This document shows positions 1-8,147 of a DNA stretch of 55,948 nt, piece after piece. This stretch comes from Nocardioides luteus (GTDB taxonomy: Bacteria; Actinomycetota; Actinomycetes; Propionibacteriales; Nocardioidaceae): contig NZ_BMRK01000007.1 in NCBI RefSeq assembly GCF_014648595.1, forward strand, positions 171,650-227,597, written 5' to 3'. Within the stretch, counting starts at the first letter, position 1. Each line of letters opens with the position of its first letter. The position numbers were made by a program, and so were the translations under genes. Under the pieces are notes generated by a model. The model made no database searches. It was not told the origin of the DNA and saw nothing but the letters and a program-made list of their open reading frames with translations.

Positions 1-19
1 CGTCTGCCCCGCTGAGGAT

Positions 20-169
20 CGCCGAGTCGGCGCGTCTGCCTCATTGAAAGGCGCTGAGTCGGCGCGTCTGCCCCGAGATCTTGGGGCAGACGCGCCGACT
101 CGGCGTCGTACGGCGGGGCAGTTGCGCCGACTCGGCGTCGTACGGCGGGGCAGTTGCGCCGAGTCGGCG
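20..169. repeat. Intergenic repeat cluster with long hairpin
   Basis: Seen directly: the core CGCCGASTCGGCG recurs five or so times. Positions 52-74 and 83-105 form a 23-bp inverted repeat with one G-T wobble and an 8-nt loop. Positions 106-137 and 138-169 are a 32-bp direct repeat differing at one base (GACTC versus GAGTC). The cluster lies just past the stop of the minus-strand oxidoreductase gene, so the hairpin could terminate it. The density of copies suggests a dispersed intergenic repeat family; that is inference. Confidence 0.75.
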
Positions 170-177
170 ACCGGGGG

Positions 178-1020
178 TCAGAGAAGGGTGGCGAGGGGGG
201 TGGGTTTGCGGCCGCCGATGCGCTCGACGACGTCGGTGACGTTGGCGAGCTTGCCGAGGCGGGTCGCGGCGCCGAACGAGGTCATCAGCGGGGCGAGGAA
301 GTCGGGGAGCCCGGCGGCGAGGAGGCCGGCGGCGTAGGTGTCGTCGTCGACCTGTACGACCTCGACCGGCTTGCCGGAACGCTCACCGGCAAGGGTGGCG
401 AGGTCGGCGGCGGTGTAGGCCTGCGGCCCCGTCACGTCGTACGCAGCGCCCTCGTGTCCCTCGCTCGTCAGCACCCCGACGGCCACTGCCGCGCAGTCGG
501 CGCGGGTGACGTAGGCGGCGGCGCCGTCGCCGAAGTTGGTGACCAGCTGACCGGCCTCCGCGGCCCCGTTGATCGTGTCGACCTGCATGTCGGCGTAGAG
601 GTTGTTGCGCAGCATCGTCCAGGCCAGACCGCTCTCCCGCAGCGCCTCCTCGGTGGCGGCGTGGTCGGGAACGACGCCGGCCGGGTTGTCGGGCGTCGGC
701 TCGGGGACCGAGGTGTAGGCGATGTGGCGCACCCCGGCCTTCGCGGCCGCGTCGATGGCGGCGCGGTGGCCCTCGACCCGGTTGCCGACGACGTCGGTGG
801 AGATCAGCAGGGCGCGCTCGACGCCCGCGAAGGCGTCCGGGAGGCCCTCGGGGTTGCCGAAGTCGGCGGCGCGGACGTCGGCTCCGCGGGCGGCGTAGTC
901 GGCGAGCTTGGCCGGGTCGCGGGTGAGGAGCACGACCTCGGACGGGTCGACGGTGGCGAGGAGCTGGTCGGCGACGAGCCGGCCGAGCTGGCCGGAGGCA
1001 CCGGTGATGGCAATGGTCAT
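178..1020 (-). CDS. NmrA/QorB-like NAD(P)H-binding oxidoreductase
   Basis: 280 aa. The N-terminus MTIAITGASGQLGR holds the GxxGxxG dinucleotide-binding turn of the atypical SDR/NmrA group, and the length and C-terminal layout resemble E. coli QtorB-type NAD(P)H:quinone oxidoreductase 2 (QorB) in overall design. The typical SDR YxxxK pair is not obvious, as expected for NmrA-like proteins. It is expected to be a cytosolic quinone or redox-sensing reductase. It is divergent from an Rrf2 regulator, with two copies of an 18-bp operator-like repeat between them, so redox or thiol-responsive control is likely (inference). The exact substrate cannot be read from sequence. Confidence 0.85.
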   Translation of the reverse strand: MTIAITGASGQLGRLVADQLLATVDPSEVVLLTRDPAKLADYAARGADVRAADFGNPEGLPDAFAGVERALLISTDVVGNRVEGHRAAIDAAAKAGVRHIAYTSVPEPTPDNPAGVVPDHAATEEALRESGLAWTMLRNNLYADMQVDTINGAAEAGQLVTNFGDGAAAYVTRADCAAVAVGVLTSEGHEGAAYDVTGPQAYTAADLATLAGERSGKPVEVVQVDDDTYAAGLLAAGLPDFLAPLMTSFGAATRLGKLANVTDVVERIGGRKPTPLATLL

Positions 1021-1045
1021 GAAGGGTTCCTGTCCAGAAGAGATC

Positions 1046-1092
1046 TGTAGTCACAATGATGACGGTTCCGTAAATGTAGTCATGGCGATGAC
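1046..1092. promoter_or_regulatory. Twin operator-like repeats between oxidoreductase and Rrf2 gene
   Basis: Two 18-bp direct copies of TGTAGTCANNNNGATGAC lie at 1046-1063 and 1075-1092, start-to-start distance 29 bp. Each contains the inverted repeat GTCA-N6-TGAC. They fill the intergenic space between the divergent genes and are the best candidate binding sites for the Rrf2 protein (inference). Confidence 0.7.
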
Positions 1093-1111
1093 AATAAGGC
1101 AAGATGGGGGT

Positions 1112-1573
1112 ATGGCCACCCCGACGAACACCCGTTTCGCGGTGGCCGTGCACGTCCTGGCCTACCTCGCCTCGTGCGCGGCGGTCGGACGTACGACACC
1201 GGTCGGCTCCGAGGAGCTCGCGGGCAGCACCGCCGTCAACCCGGTCCACGTACGCAAGGTGCTGGGCCCGCTGCGTACGGCCGGTCTGGTTCGGTCCCGC
1301 CCCGGCGCCCGCGGGGGCTGGGAGCTCGACGTGGATCCGGCGACCGTCAACCTCGCCCAGGTGTGGCAGGTGCTGCAGGGCGACGACCCGGTGCTCGGCA
1401 TCCACGGCCCGAACCCCGCCTGCCCGGTCGGCGCGGGCATCCAGAGCGTCCTGGCCGACCTCGACCGGCGGGTCGCCAAGGCGGTCCTGGCCGAGCTCGA
1501 GGGCATCTCGCTGACCGACGTGCTCGCCGACTCCGGCTTCGACCCGGACGACTATGCCGGGTTCCTCTGCTGA
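1112..1573 (+). CDS. Rrf2 family transcriptional regulator
   Basis: 153 aa from ATG 1112 (MATPTNTRFAVAVHVLAYLA). The N-terminal winged helix (about residues 3-65, including VNPVHVRKVLGPLRTAGLVRS) and the following wing GARGGWELDVDPATVNLAQVW are typical of Rrf2. There is one cysteine in the effector region (NPACPVG) rather than the three-cysteine set of IscR/NsrR, so an Fe-S cluster ligated by three cysteines is not supported; related one- or two-cysteine family members (for example YwgB/CymR-like) sense other signals. Longer in-frame starts upstream run into the operator repeats and are unlikely. It probably represses itself and the divergent oxidoreductase. Confidence 0.88.
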   Translation: MATPTNTRFAVAVHVLAYLASCAAVGRTTPVGSEELAGSTAVNPVHVRKVLGPLRTAGLVRSRPGARGGWELDVDPATVNLAQVWQVLQGDDPVLGIHGPNPACPVGAGIQSVLADLDRRVAKAVLAELEGISLTDVLADSGFDPDDYAGFLC

Positions 1574-1595
1574 GACAGCGATAGCCTCTCCAACT

Positions 1596-2840
1596 GTGGA
1601 GCCATATCAGGTCGCTGACCAGGAGCGGATCGTCGCCGAGCCGCCCAAGCGGGTGGTGGCGCCGGAGCGTACGCCGTTCGAGCGCGACCGCGCTCGCGTG
1701 GTGCATGCCGCCTCGACCCGCCGGCTGGCCGCGAAGACGCAGGTCGTGGGCCCCCAGGCCGACGACTTCGTACGCAACCGGCTGACCCACTCCCTCGAGG
1801 TCGCCCAGGTCGCGCGCGACCTCTCTCGCGCGCTGAACGGGCCGGAGTCGCCGCAGCCCGACATCGCCGAGACCGCGGCGCTCGCGCACGACCTCGGTCA
1901 CCCGCCGTTCGGCCACAACGGGGAGAACGTGCTCGCCGAGCAGGCCAAGGGGATCGGCGGTTTCGAGGGCAACGCCCAGACCCTGCGGATCCTGACCCGG
2001 CTCGAGGCGAAGACCTTCGACGCGGACGGGCGTTCTGTCGGGCTCAACCTGACTCGGGCGACGCTCGACGCGTGCACCAAGTACCCGTGGCGCTTCGGCG
2101 AGTGCCCGGGGCCGAAGTTCGGTGTCTACGAGGACGACCTCCCGGTCTTCGCCTGGCTGCGGGCGCCCGGCGCCGGCCAGCGGCAGTGCGTCGAGGCGCA
2201 GATCATGGACCTCTCCGACGACGTCGCCTACTCCGTCCACGACGTCGAGGACGGCATCGTGGCCGGCAAGATCTCCCTCGCGAGCCTCGACCTCGACGGC
2301 GTCGCTGAGACCGTCGCCGACTGGTACGTCCCGGGCTTCGACCGCGCGCTCGCCGAGGCCACGATCGCCGACCTGCGAGCGGCCGGCTGCTGGATCGCCG
2401 ACGGTGCTGCCTACGACGGCTCGCGCCGCTCCCAGGCCATGCTCAAGAACCTCACCTCCGACGTGATCGGCCGGTTCTGCGGCGCCGTCAAGGCGGCGAC
2501 GTACGCAGCGGGCAGCGGCCCGTTCGTCCGCTACGGCGCCGACCTGGTGGTGCCGGAGCAGACCCGGATGGAGATCGCGCTGCTGAAGGGGGTCGCCGCG
2601 CACTACGTGATGCGCACCGACGAGCGTGCGGTGAAGATGGACCGCCAGCGCAACCTGCTCGGCGAGCTCGTCGACCACCTCGCCGCCACCGCGCCCGACG
2701 ACCTCGACCGGCAGTTCGCCGACGACTGGCGGGCCGCTGCTGACGACGCCGCCCGGCTCCGTGTCGTCATCGACCAGGTCGCCTCGCTCACCGACATCAC
2801 CGCGCTGGCCTGGCACGAGCGGCTCTGTCAGGGGCTATGA
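1596..2840 (+). CDS. dgt: Deoxyguanosinetriphosphate triphosphohydrolase-like HD protein
   Basis: 414 aa from GTG 1596. HD-domain metal ligands are visible in RNRLTHSLEVAQVA and ALAHDLGHPPFGHNGE, the hallmark pair of dGTPase-like proteins, which hydrolyse dNTPs to deoxynucleoside and tripolyphosphate. I prefer GTG 1596 because TAGCCT at 1582-1587 would be a -10 box placed for a leaderless message and the residues encoded by 1554-1595 look unconserved; an in-frame ATG at 1554 is the alternative and would overlap the Rrf2 gene. Related actinobacterial genes often lie a few genes from dnaG, as here (about 10 kb away), though they are not adjacent. Confidence 0.93.
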   Translation: MEPYQVADQERIVAEPPKRVVAPERTPFERDRARVVHAASTRRLAAKTQVVGPQADDFVRNRLTHSLEVAQVARDLSRALNGPESPQPDIAETAALAHDLGHPPFGHNGENVLAEQAKGIGGFEGNAQTLRILTRLEAKTFDADGRSVGLNLTRATLDACTKYPWRFGECPGPKFGVYEDDLPVFAWLRAPGAGQRQCVEAQIMDLSDDVAYSVHDVEDGIVAGKISLASLDLDGVAETVADWYVPGFDRALAEATIADLRAAGCWIADGAAYDGSRRSQAMLKNLTSDVIGRFCGAVKAATYAAGSGPFVRYGADLVVPEQTRMEIALLKGVAAHYVMRTDERAVKMDRQRNLLGELVDHLAATAPDDLDRQFADDWRAAADDAARLRVVIDQVASLTDITALAWHERLCQGL

Positions 2841-2845
2841 TCCCC

Positions 2846-2861
2846 CTCTACATATGTAGAG
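2846..2861. promoter_or_regulatory. TetR operator copy 1
   Basis: Perfect 16-bp palindrome CTCTACATATGTAGAG, 15 bp before the GTG start of the TetR gene. The same sequence with one central change recurs twice at 3471-3504 in front of the next operon, which makes autoregulation by the TetR protein the simplest reading. Confidence 0.88.
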
Positions 2862-2876
2862 CGAACGGAGATCGGC

Positions 2877-3428
2877 GTGGGACGTCGTGAAGAGCTGGCC
2901 GACGCCGCGATCGTCACGCTGGCGCGCGAGGGGATGCGCGGTCTGACCCATCGCGCGGTCGACCGCGAGGCCGGGGTCTCGGAGGGCTCGACCTCCTACT
3001 ACTTCCGCACCCGTCAGGCGCTGCTCGGGGCGGTCGTCGAGCGGGCCACCGAGATGGACACCGCCGAGCTCGACGTCGCCTCGTTCGAGAGCCTCGAGAC
3101 GGCCGCTGCCGCGATCGCTGAGATCCTGGGGGAGTGGGCCACGACCGGCCGGGCTCGTCAGCTGGCCCGGTTCGAGCTCGCGCTGGAGGCGACCCGGCGT
3201 CCCGAGCTGCGCGCTCCGCTGGTTGCGCGTCAGGAGGTGCTCCGCGGAGTCCTGCGTGACCGGCTCGCCCTCCTGGGGGTCGCCGACGCGGCCGAACGGG
3301 CCGCCGAGCTCGTCCCGCTGCTCAACGGCGTGCTCTTCGATGCGGTCACCCGGGCGGAGGACGAGGACGAGGCCGTCGCGATGATCCGCCGGAACGTACC
3401 CCGGCTGCTCGAGGTCGTCGGCAGCTGA
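2877..3428 (+). CDS. TetR family transcriptional regulator
   Basis: 183 aa, GTG start. The N-terminal helix-turn-helix is clear (residues 1-50: GRREELADAAIVTLAREG, then GVSEGSTSYYFRTRQALLGAVV, the recognition helix with the usual YYF). The C-terminal ligand domain is family-variable. Palindromic operators stand before this gene (2846) and before the downstream operon (3471 and 3489), so it most likely represses itself and the two genes that follow. The ligand is unknown; the presence of a beta-lactamase-fold hydrolase in the target operon hints at a cell-wall or ester ligand, but this is inference. Confidence 0.92.
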   Translation: MGRREELADAAIVTLAREGMRGLTHRAVDREAGVSEGSTSYYFRTRQALLGAVVERATEMDTAELDVASFESLETAAAAIAEILGEWATTGRARQLARFELALEATRRPELRAPLVARQEVLRGVLRDRLALLGVADAAERAAELVPLLNGVLFDAVTRAEDEDEAVAMIRRNVPRLLEVVGS

Positions 3429-3470
3429 TCGCGCAGCCGGCTGGTGCTCGGAATTCTGTTGGCTCGTATC

Positions 3471-3504
3471 CTCTACATCTGTAGAGTGCTCTACAGATGT
3501 AGAG
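3471..3504. promoter_or_regulatory. Tandem TetR operators 2 and 3
   Basis: Two 16-bp palindromes, CTCTACATCTGTAGAG (3471-3486) and CTCTACAGATGTAGAG (3489-3504), separated by 2 bp. They are exact reverse complements of each other and match the copy at 2846 except at the centre. Centre-to-centre distance is 18 bp, which would allow two dimers to bind on nearly the same face of the helix. They lie 16 bp before the ATG of the membrane protein gene. Confidence 0.88.
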
Positions 3505-3519
3505 GAAAGGAAGTGGATC

Positions 3520-3978
3520 ATGAGTACGACCAGACGAACCGGCCCCTCGACGGCCGCGATGCTGCTGGGGATGGGGCTGACGGTGGCCGCCGTGGTCGTC
3601 GTGTACGTCGACCGCGCATCGGCCGACGTGCTGGCCGGGCACATCCGCGCCGGTTACCCCGGCTACGACCAGGGCCAGATCGACACCGCCGCCACGACGT
3701 ACCTCGCCTATCTGACGGTGCTCGGCGTCCTCGGCGTGCTCGCCTGGGGCGCCGGTGTGTGGGTGACCAGGAAGCGGCTCACGGTCGCACCCTGGCTGGT
3801 GAGCGCGCTCTTCGTGGTCGGCACGTCCGTCGCGCTGTTCAACCTCACCGTCCGGGACACCTCCGGCGCGACCGGGCTGGCGCCGCTGATCGGCTGGGTC
3901 GGGCTGCTCCCGTCGCTCGCCGGTCTGGCTGCGGTCGTCCTGGTCTGGCGCGCGCGTCGTGGAGAGGTGGCGTCGTGA
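3520..3978 (+). CDS. Small four-helix membrane protein
   Basis: 152 aa, ATG preceded by AAAGGAAG. Hydrophobic stretches at about residues 12-30, 62-82, 93-110 and 122-143 predict four membrane segments, with a soluble loop after the first. I do not recognise a family for certain; the layout resembles DUF4386-like or related actinobacterial membrane proteins. It is the first gene after the double operator and its stop overlaps the start of the serine hydrolase gene (GTGA), so the two are co-translated and probably act together at the membrane. Confidence 0.8.
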   Translation: MSTTRRTGPSTAAMLLGMGLTVAAVVVVYVDRASADVLAGHIRAGYPGYDQGQIDTAATTYLAYLTVLGVLGVLAWGAGVWVTRKRLTVAPWLVSALFVVGTSVALFNLTVRDTSGATGLAPLIGWVGLLPSLAGLAAVVLVWRARRGEVAS

Positions 3979-5084
3979 AACCGGAGACCCTGCAGGCGCG
4001 ACTGGACGCCGCGCACGAGGCCGGCCTGATCGGCATCGTCGCGGAGGTACGCCACGACGACGAGTCCTGGGTTGGAGCCGCCGGGCTGGCGGACGCCGAG
4101 GCCGGGGTGTCGATGGAGTCGACGATGCGACAACGCGTCGGCAGCGTCAGCAAGACCTTCACGGCCGCCGCGGTGATGCGTCTCGTCGAGGCCGGCGAGA
4201 TCGACCTGGACCGGTCGATCGGCCACTACCTTCCGCATCTGGTGCCGGGTGAGCGTGGCGCGGCGATCACGCTCGAGATGCTGATGGGGCACACCAGCGG
4301 CCTCGCCGACTACCTCCCGCAGGCGTACCCCTCGCTCGCCGCCTTCCCGAAGATCGCGGCGACGACCCCGGCGAGCCTGGAGGACCACCGCTTCACCCGC
4401 TTCGACCCCGTCGACCTGATCGCGCTGGGCGTCGCCGCACGGCCGGTCGGCACCCCTGGCGGGCGGCCCGGCGTCTACTCCAACACCGGCTACCTGCTTC
4501 TCGCGCAGCTCATCGAGCTCGTCATCGGCCTCGGCGCCGAGCAGCACATCACCGAGAGCGTCATCGCGCCCGCCGGCCTGACCGACACCGAGCTCCCGAC
4601 CGGGTCGAAGATCGAGGCGCCCCATCCGAAGATGTACGAGAGCTGGTTCGGAATGTTCGACCCGCCCCGCGACTTCAGCGTCTTCGACATGTCCTGGGTC
4701 GGTCCCGCAGCATCGCTGGTCACCACCCTCGCCGACATGAACCGATTCTTCGGCATGCTCCTCGCCGGCGAGATCGTCTCGCCCTCCTCGCTCGAGCGGA
4801 TGCGGCGTACGGGTCAGGTCATCGCCTTCGACGGCTCGCGGATCGACTACGGCCTGGGTCTCCACCGGGTGCAGGCGCCCGGGCTGGGCACCTTCTGGGG
4901 TCACGACGGCAGCGTGTGGGGAGCGGGTGCGGTCTCGCTGACCAGCGAGGACGGCCGCCGCCAGCTCTCCGCCGCGGTCAACCAGCAGCGGTGGAACCGT
5001 CTCGACGCCGGCGGCGTCCCGCAGCCGCACGCCATCGATGCAGCCCTGCTCGCGTTCCTCGGGGAGGCGCTCGGCGAGGCGTAG
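3975..5084 (+). CDS. Serine hydrolase, class C beta-lactamase/PBP family
   Basis: 369 aa from GTG 3975, which overlaps the previous stop by 4 nt. The three active-site motifs of the class C beta-lactamase / DD-peptidase / esterase fold are present: SVSK (SxxK, nucleophile and general base) near residue 57, YSN (YxN) near 169, and HDG (in place of KTG) near 312. No signal peptide is visible, so it may be cytosolic or rely on the membrane partner. HDG in the third box is more common in esterases and peptidases than in true beta-lactamases. Control by the upstream TetR operators is likely. Confidence 0.9.
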   Translation: MKPETLQARLDAAHEAGLIGIVAEVRHDDESWVGAAGLADAEAGVSMESTMRQRVGSVSKTFTAAAVMRLVEAGEIDLDRSIGHYLPHLVPGERGAAITLEMLMGHTSGLADYLPQAYPSLAAFPKIAATTPASLEDHRFTRFDPVDLIALGVAARPVGTPGGRPGVYSNTGYLLLAQLIELVIGLGAEQHITESVIAPAGLTDTELPTGSKIEAPHPKMYESWFGMFDPPRDFSVFDMSWVGPAASLVTTLADMNRFFGMLLAGEIVSPSSLERMRRTGQVIAFDGSRIDYGLGLHRVQAPGLGTFWGHDGSVWGAGAVSLTSEDGRRQLSAAVNQQRWNRLDAGGVPQPHAIDAALLAFLGEALGEA

Positions 5085-5118
5085 CGGCTGCGGGCAGACG
5101 GGGCTAGGTTCGGGAGTC

Positions 5119-5748
5119 ATGACCGACCACGCAGCGCTCGCGACCGCCGAACGCGAGGACCTCGCCGACTTCCTCGAGACTCTGGAGCCCGAGCAGTGGG
5201 AGCGACCGTCGCTGTGCACCGAGTGGACGGTGCGCGAGGTGGTCGCTCACACAGTCAGCTACGAGGGCGTCCGGCTGCGGGAGTTCGCCGGGATGCTGCG
5301 GCACGCCCGGTTCCGGTTCGAGGAGATGAACGCCCGCCGGCTGGCCGAGTTCGGATCGAGGGAGCCGGGCGAGCTGGTCGCCTACCTGCGTACGCACGTG
5401 CGGCCCTCCGGACCTACGTCGGTGGGCGGTGGCCGGATCGCGCTGACCGACGCGCTGATCCATCACCAGGACATCCGCCGTGCGCTCGGGCTGCCGCGCG
5501 TGGTGCCGACCGAACGGCTCGTGCCGGTGCTGGGCTTCGCGTTCATGGCCCGGCCGTTGCCGGCCCGCCGCAACGTACGCGGCCTGCGGCTGCTCGCGAT
5601 CGACCTCGACTGGTCCCACGGACGCGGTGACGAGGTCACCGGTCCGGCCGAGGCCCTGCTGATGGCGGTCAGCGGGCGCGCCGACGCCCTGCCCGAGCTC
5701 GCCGGGCCGGGGCTGGCGACGCTCGAGAGCAGGGTGCGGGCGAGCTAA
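5119..5748 (+). CDS. Maleylpyruvate isomerase family mycothiol-dependent protein
   Basis: 209 aa from ATG 5119. The opening ATAEREDLADFLETLEPEQW followed by LCTEWTVREVVAHTVSYEG is typical of the DinB-like MDMPI_N fold (TIGR03083), where a metal-binding histidine (VVAHT) and later histidines (ALIHHQDIRR) form the site that uses mycothiol. Substrate unknown; family members are mycothiol S-transferases or isomerases of the cytosol. TAGGTT at 5105-5110 gives a leaderless start. Longer ORF starts upstream lie inside the preceding hydrolase gene and are rejected. Confidence 0.85.
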   Translation: MTDHAALATAEREDLADFLETLEPEQWERPSLCTEWTVREVVAHTVSYEGVRLREFAGMLRHARFRFEEMNARRLAEFGSREPGELVAYLRTHVRPSGPTSVGGGRIALTDALIHHQDIRRALGLPRVVPTERLVPVLGFAFMARPLPARRNVRGLRLLAIDLDWSHGRGDEVTGPAEALLMAVSGRADALPELAGPGLATLESRVRAS

Positions 5749-7139
5749 GGGACGATGAACCAGAGGAGCGAGGCGATCACGAAGACCGAGACGCCGAGTG
5801 TGGTCTCCAGCACCGTCCAGGTCTTGAGCGTCGTGATGACGTCCATCCCGAAGAAGCGGCTGACCAGCCAGAAGCCGGAGTCGTTGACGTGGGAGAGGAC
5901 GGTCGCGCCAGCGGCGATCGCGAAGACCAGCAGGGCGATGTCGAAGCTGCCGAGGTCGGCCGCGGCGACCTGAGCCGAGATCAGCCCGGCGGTCGTGGTC
6001 AGCGCGACGGTCGCCGAGCCCTGCGCGACCCGAAGCAGGGTCGCGATGAGGAACGCCTGCACGATCAGGGACATGCCGAGGTCGGAGAGCGAGGTCGAGA
6101 GCGACTCGCCGATGCCGCTGGTGCGCAGCACGCCGCCGAACATGCCGCCGGCGCCCGTGATCAGGATGATCGCGCAGATCGGGCCGAGCGCCTTGTCCAT
6201 GATGTCGCTCGCGGTGCCGATGGGGAAGCGCCCAGGGGAGAGCACGAACATCGCCACCAGCACGGTGATCAGCAGGGCCACCGGGGTCTGACCGATGAGC
6301 ACCAGTGCGCTGGCCCAGGTGGCGTCCTCGCTGACGGTGCCGGCCGCGCGCAGCGTGGTGACGACGGTGTTGAGACCGATCAGCACCAGCGGCAGGAGCA
6401 GCAGCAGGACGACGGTGGCGAAGGACGGGGGAGCGGTCCGCTCCTCCGAGCCGTCGGTCCGCTCGGGGTCGTCGAGCGCGAAGACGTTGGTCGGGTGCGG
6501 GTTGAAGCGCGCACCCAGCCGGGTGCCGACCAGGTAGGCACCGGGGATCCAGGCCAGTACGGCGACCGGTACGCCGATCAGCAGCGTCAGGCCGATGTCG
6601 CCGCCGAGCTCGGTGGCCGCCGCGACCGGTCCGGGGTGGGGTGGGACGACCGCGTGCATCGCCGCGAAGCTTCCGGCCGTGGGCAGGGCGTAGAGCAGGA
6701 TCGAGCCGCCGAAGCGACGCGCGACCGCGAAGATGATCGGCAGGAAGACGACCAGGCCCGCGTCGAAGAAGATCGGGAAGCCGAAGATCAGGGCGGCGAC
6801 CCCGAGCGCGAGCGGAGCACGCTTCTCGCCGAAGGCGCCGATGAGGGTGTCGGCGAGCACCTGCGCGCCGCCGGTCACCTCCAGCAGCCTGCCGAGCATC
6901 ACCCCGAACGCGACCAGGAGCGCGACCGAGCCGAGCGTCGAGCTGAAGCCGTCGAGCAACGCCGTCGGGACGTCGGCGATCGGGATGCCCGCCACGACCG
7001 CCGTCACCACGCTCACCAGCACCAGCGCGACGAAGGCGTGCAGCTTGACCTTGGCGATCAGGACGAGGAGTACGACGACCGCGACGGCTGCGATCAGGAG
7101 CATCACCCACGTGGGGTGAGCGGGGGCCAACGGATCCAT
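5745..7139 (-). CDS. GntP family gluconate:proton symporter
   Basis: 464 aa from ATG 7139 (MDPLAPAHPTWVMLL). About 12-14 hydrophobic helices and the GntP signature regions LLVAFGVMLGRLLEVTGGA, FGFPIFFDAGLVVFLPI and HAVVPPHPGPVAAA are present. The family imports gluconate or related sugar acids with protons. A GTG at 7148 is in frame, but a TAGGGT box on the minus strand ends 7 nt before ATG 7139. The stop overlaps the convergent MDMPI gene by 4 nt. A CRP-like site lies 22 bp upstream of the start. A GntK kinase is not in the window. Confidence 0.93.
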   Translation of the reverse strand: MDPLAPAHPTWVMLLIAAVAVVVLLVLIAKVKLHAFVALVLVSVVTAVVAGIPIADVPTALLDGFSSTLGSVALLVAFGVMLGRLLEVTGGAQVLADTLIGAFGEKRAPLALGVAALIFGFPIFFDAGLVVFLPIIFAVARRFGGSILLYALPTAGSFAAMHAVVPPHPGPVAAATELGGDIGLTLLIGVPVAVLAWIPGAYLVGTRLGARFNPHPTNVFALDDPERTDGSEERTAPPSFATVVLLLLLPLVLIGLNTVVTTLRAAGTVSEDATWASALVLIGQTPVALLITVLVAMFVLSPGRFPIGTASDIMDKALGPICAIILITGAGGMFGGVLRTSGIGESLSTSLSDLGMSLIVQAFLIATLLRVAQGSATVALTTTAGLISAQVAAADLGSFDIALLVFAIAAGATVLSHVNDSGFWLVSRFFGMDVITTLKTWTVLETTLGVSVFVIASLLWFIVP

Positions 7140-7161
7140 GGCGGACACCCTAGCGGTGAGA

Positions 7162-7177
7162 TGTGATCTGGGTCACC
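7162..7177. promoter_or_regulatory. CRP/GlxR-type operator candidate
   Basis: TGTGATCTGGGTCACC matches the CRP-family consensus TGTGA-N6-TCACA at all but the last base. It stands between the divergent gluconate permease and 2-hydroxyacid dehydrogenase genes. Control of a sugar-acid permease by a cAMP receptor protein would be usual; binding is inferred. Confidence 0.5.
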
Positions 7178-7214
7178 CCTGACCGGGTATGCGAGATATG
7201 AGAGTCTCCCGGGT

Positions 7215-8147
7215 GTGAGTGATCCCCTGGTCTGGCTGCCCTTCGATCCGTCCGAGCTGGGCGAGGTGCCCGCGGGCCTCCGCTTCGAGCTCTTCGACCA
7301 CACCCGCTTCGCCGGCCCCGAGGTGGAGGTGCCCGACTCCGTCGGCGAGGTCGCCTTCTACCTGCCGCCCTACATGCTCGGCTCCCGCATCTTCGACGTG
7401 GTCAGCCAGATGAGGTCGCTGCAGGTGGTGCAGCTGCTCACCGCCGGTGTCGACGCCGCCCGCGGGCGCATCCCCGAGGGGGTGACGCTCTGCAACGGCC
7501 GCGGCATCCACGACACCTCCACCGCCGAGCTCGCCCTCACCCTGATCCTCTCCTCGCTGCGCGGGATCCCCCGGCACGTACGTCATCAGGACGAGCACAC
7601 CTGGCGGCCGGGCTGTTTCCCGTCGCTGGCCGACCGCAGGGTCCTGATCGTCGGGTACGGAGCGATCGGCCGCGCCATCGAGGCCCGGCTGCTCCCGTTC
7701 GAGACCGAGGTGGTCAAGGTCGCCCGCACCGCCCGCGACGACGTGCACGGCTTCGACGAGCTCGAGAAGCTGGTGCCGGAGGCCGACGTGGTCGTCCTGG
7801 TCACGCCGCTGACCGAGGAGACCCGCGGGCTCGTCGACCGGAAGTTCCTGAGCCGGATGAAGGACGGTGCGCTGCTGGTCAACGTCGCCCGCGGCGGGGT
7901 CGTCGTCACCGACGACCTGGTCGCCGAGCTCGCCACCGAGCGCATCCACGCGGCCATCGACGTCGCCGAGACCGAGCCGCTCCCGGCGGAGAGCCCGCTG
8001 TGGAGCTCGCCCAACCTGCTCATCACCCCGCACGTCGGCGGAGCCTCGAGCGCGATGTGGCCGCGCGCCTACCGGGTCGTCCGCGAGCAGCTCGAGCGAT
8101 TTGCTGCTGGTGAGCCGTTGGCGAATGTGATGTCGGGGGCGTACTGA
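7215..8147 (+). CDS. D-2-hydroxyacid dehydrogenase
   Basis: 310 aa, GTG start. NAD(P)-binding VGYGAIGRAI (GxGxxG) sits near residue 151; the catalytic Arg is in LVNVARGGVV, the Glu in AETEPLP, and the His in TPHVGG, the complete Arg/Glu/His set of the D-2-hydroxyacid dehydrogenase family (glyoxylate/hydroxypyruvate reductase-like). Substrate not determined. It is divergent from a gluconate permease, which suits a role in sugar-acid metabolism. A GTG 2 nt upstream is out of frame. Confidence 0.9.
   Translation: MSDPLVWLPFDPSELGEVPAGLRFELFDHTRFAGPEVEVPDSVGEVAFYLPPYMLGSRIFDVVSQMRSLQVVQLLTAGVDAARGRIPEGVTLCNGRGIHDTSTAELALTLILSSLRGIPRHVRHQDEHTWRPGCFPSLADRRVLIVGYGAIGRAIEARLLPFETEVVKVARTARDDVHGFDELEKLVPEADVVVLVTPLTEETRGLVDRKFLSRMKDGALLVNVARGGVVVTDDLVAELATERIHAAIDVAETEPLPAESPLWSSPNLLITPHVGGASSAMWPRAYRVVREQLERFAAGEPLANVMSGAY

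Noticed and set aside
3975-5084. Calling the serine hydrolase an antibiotic-resistance beta-lactamase
   Set aside because: No signal peptide and HDG instead of KTG; the family is mainly esterases and peptidases.
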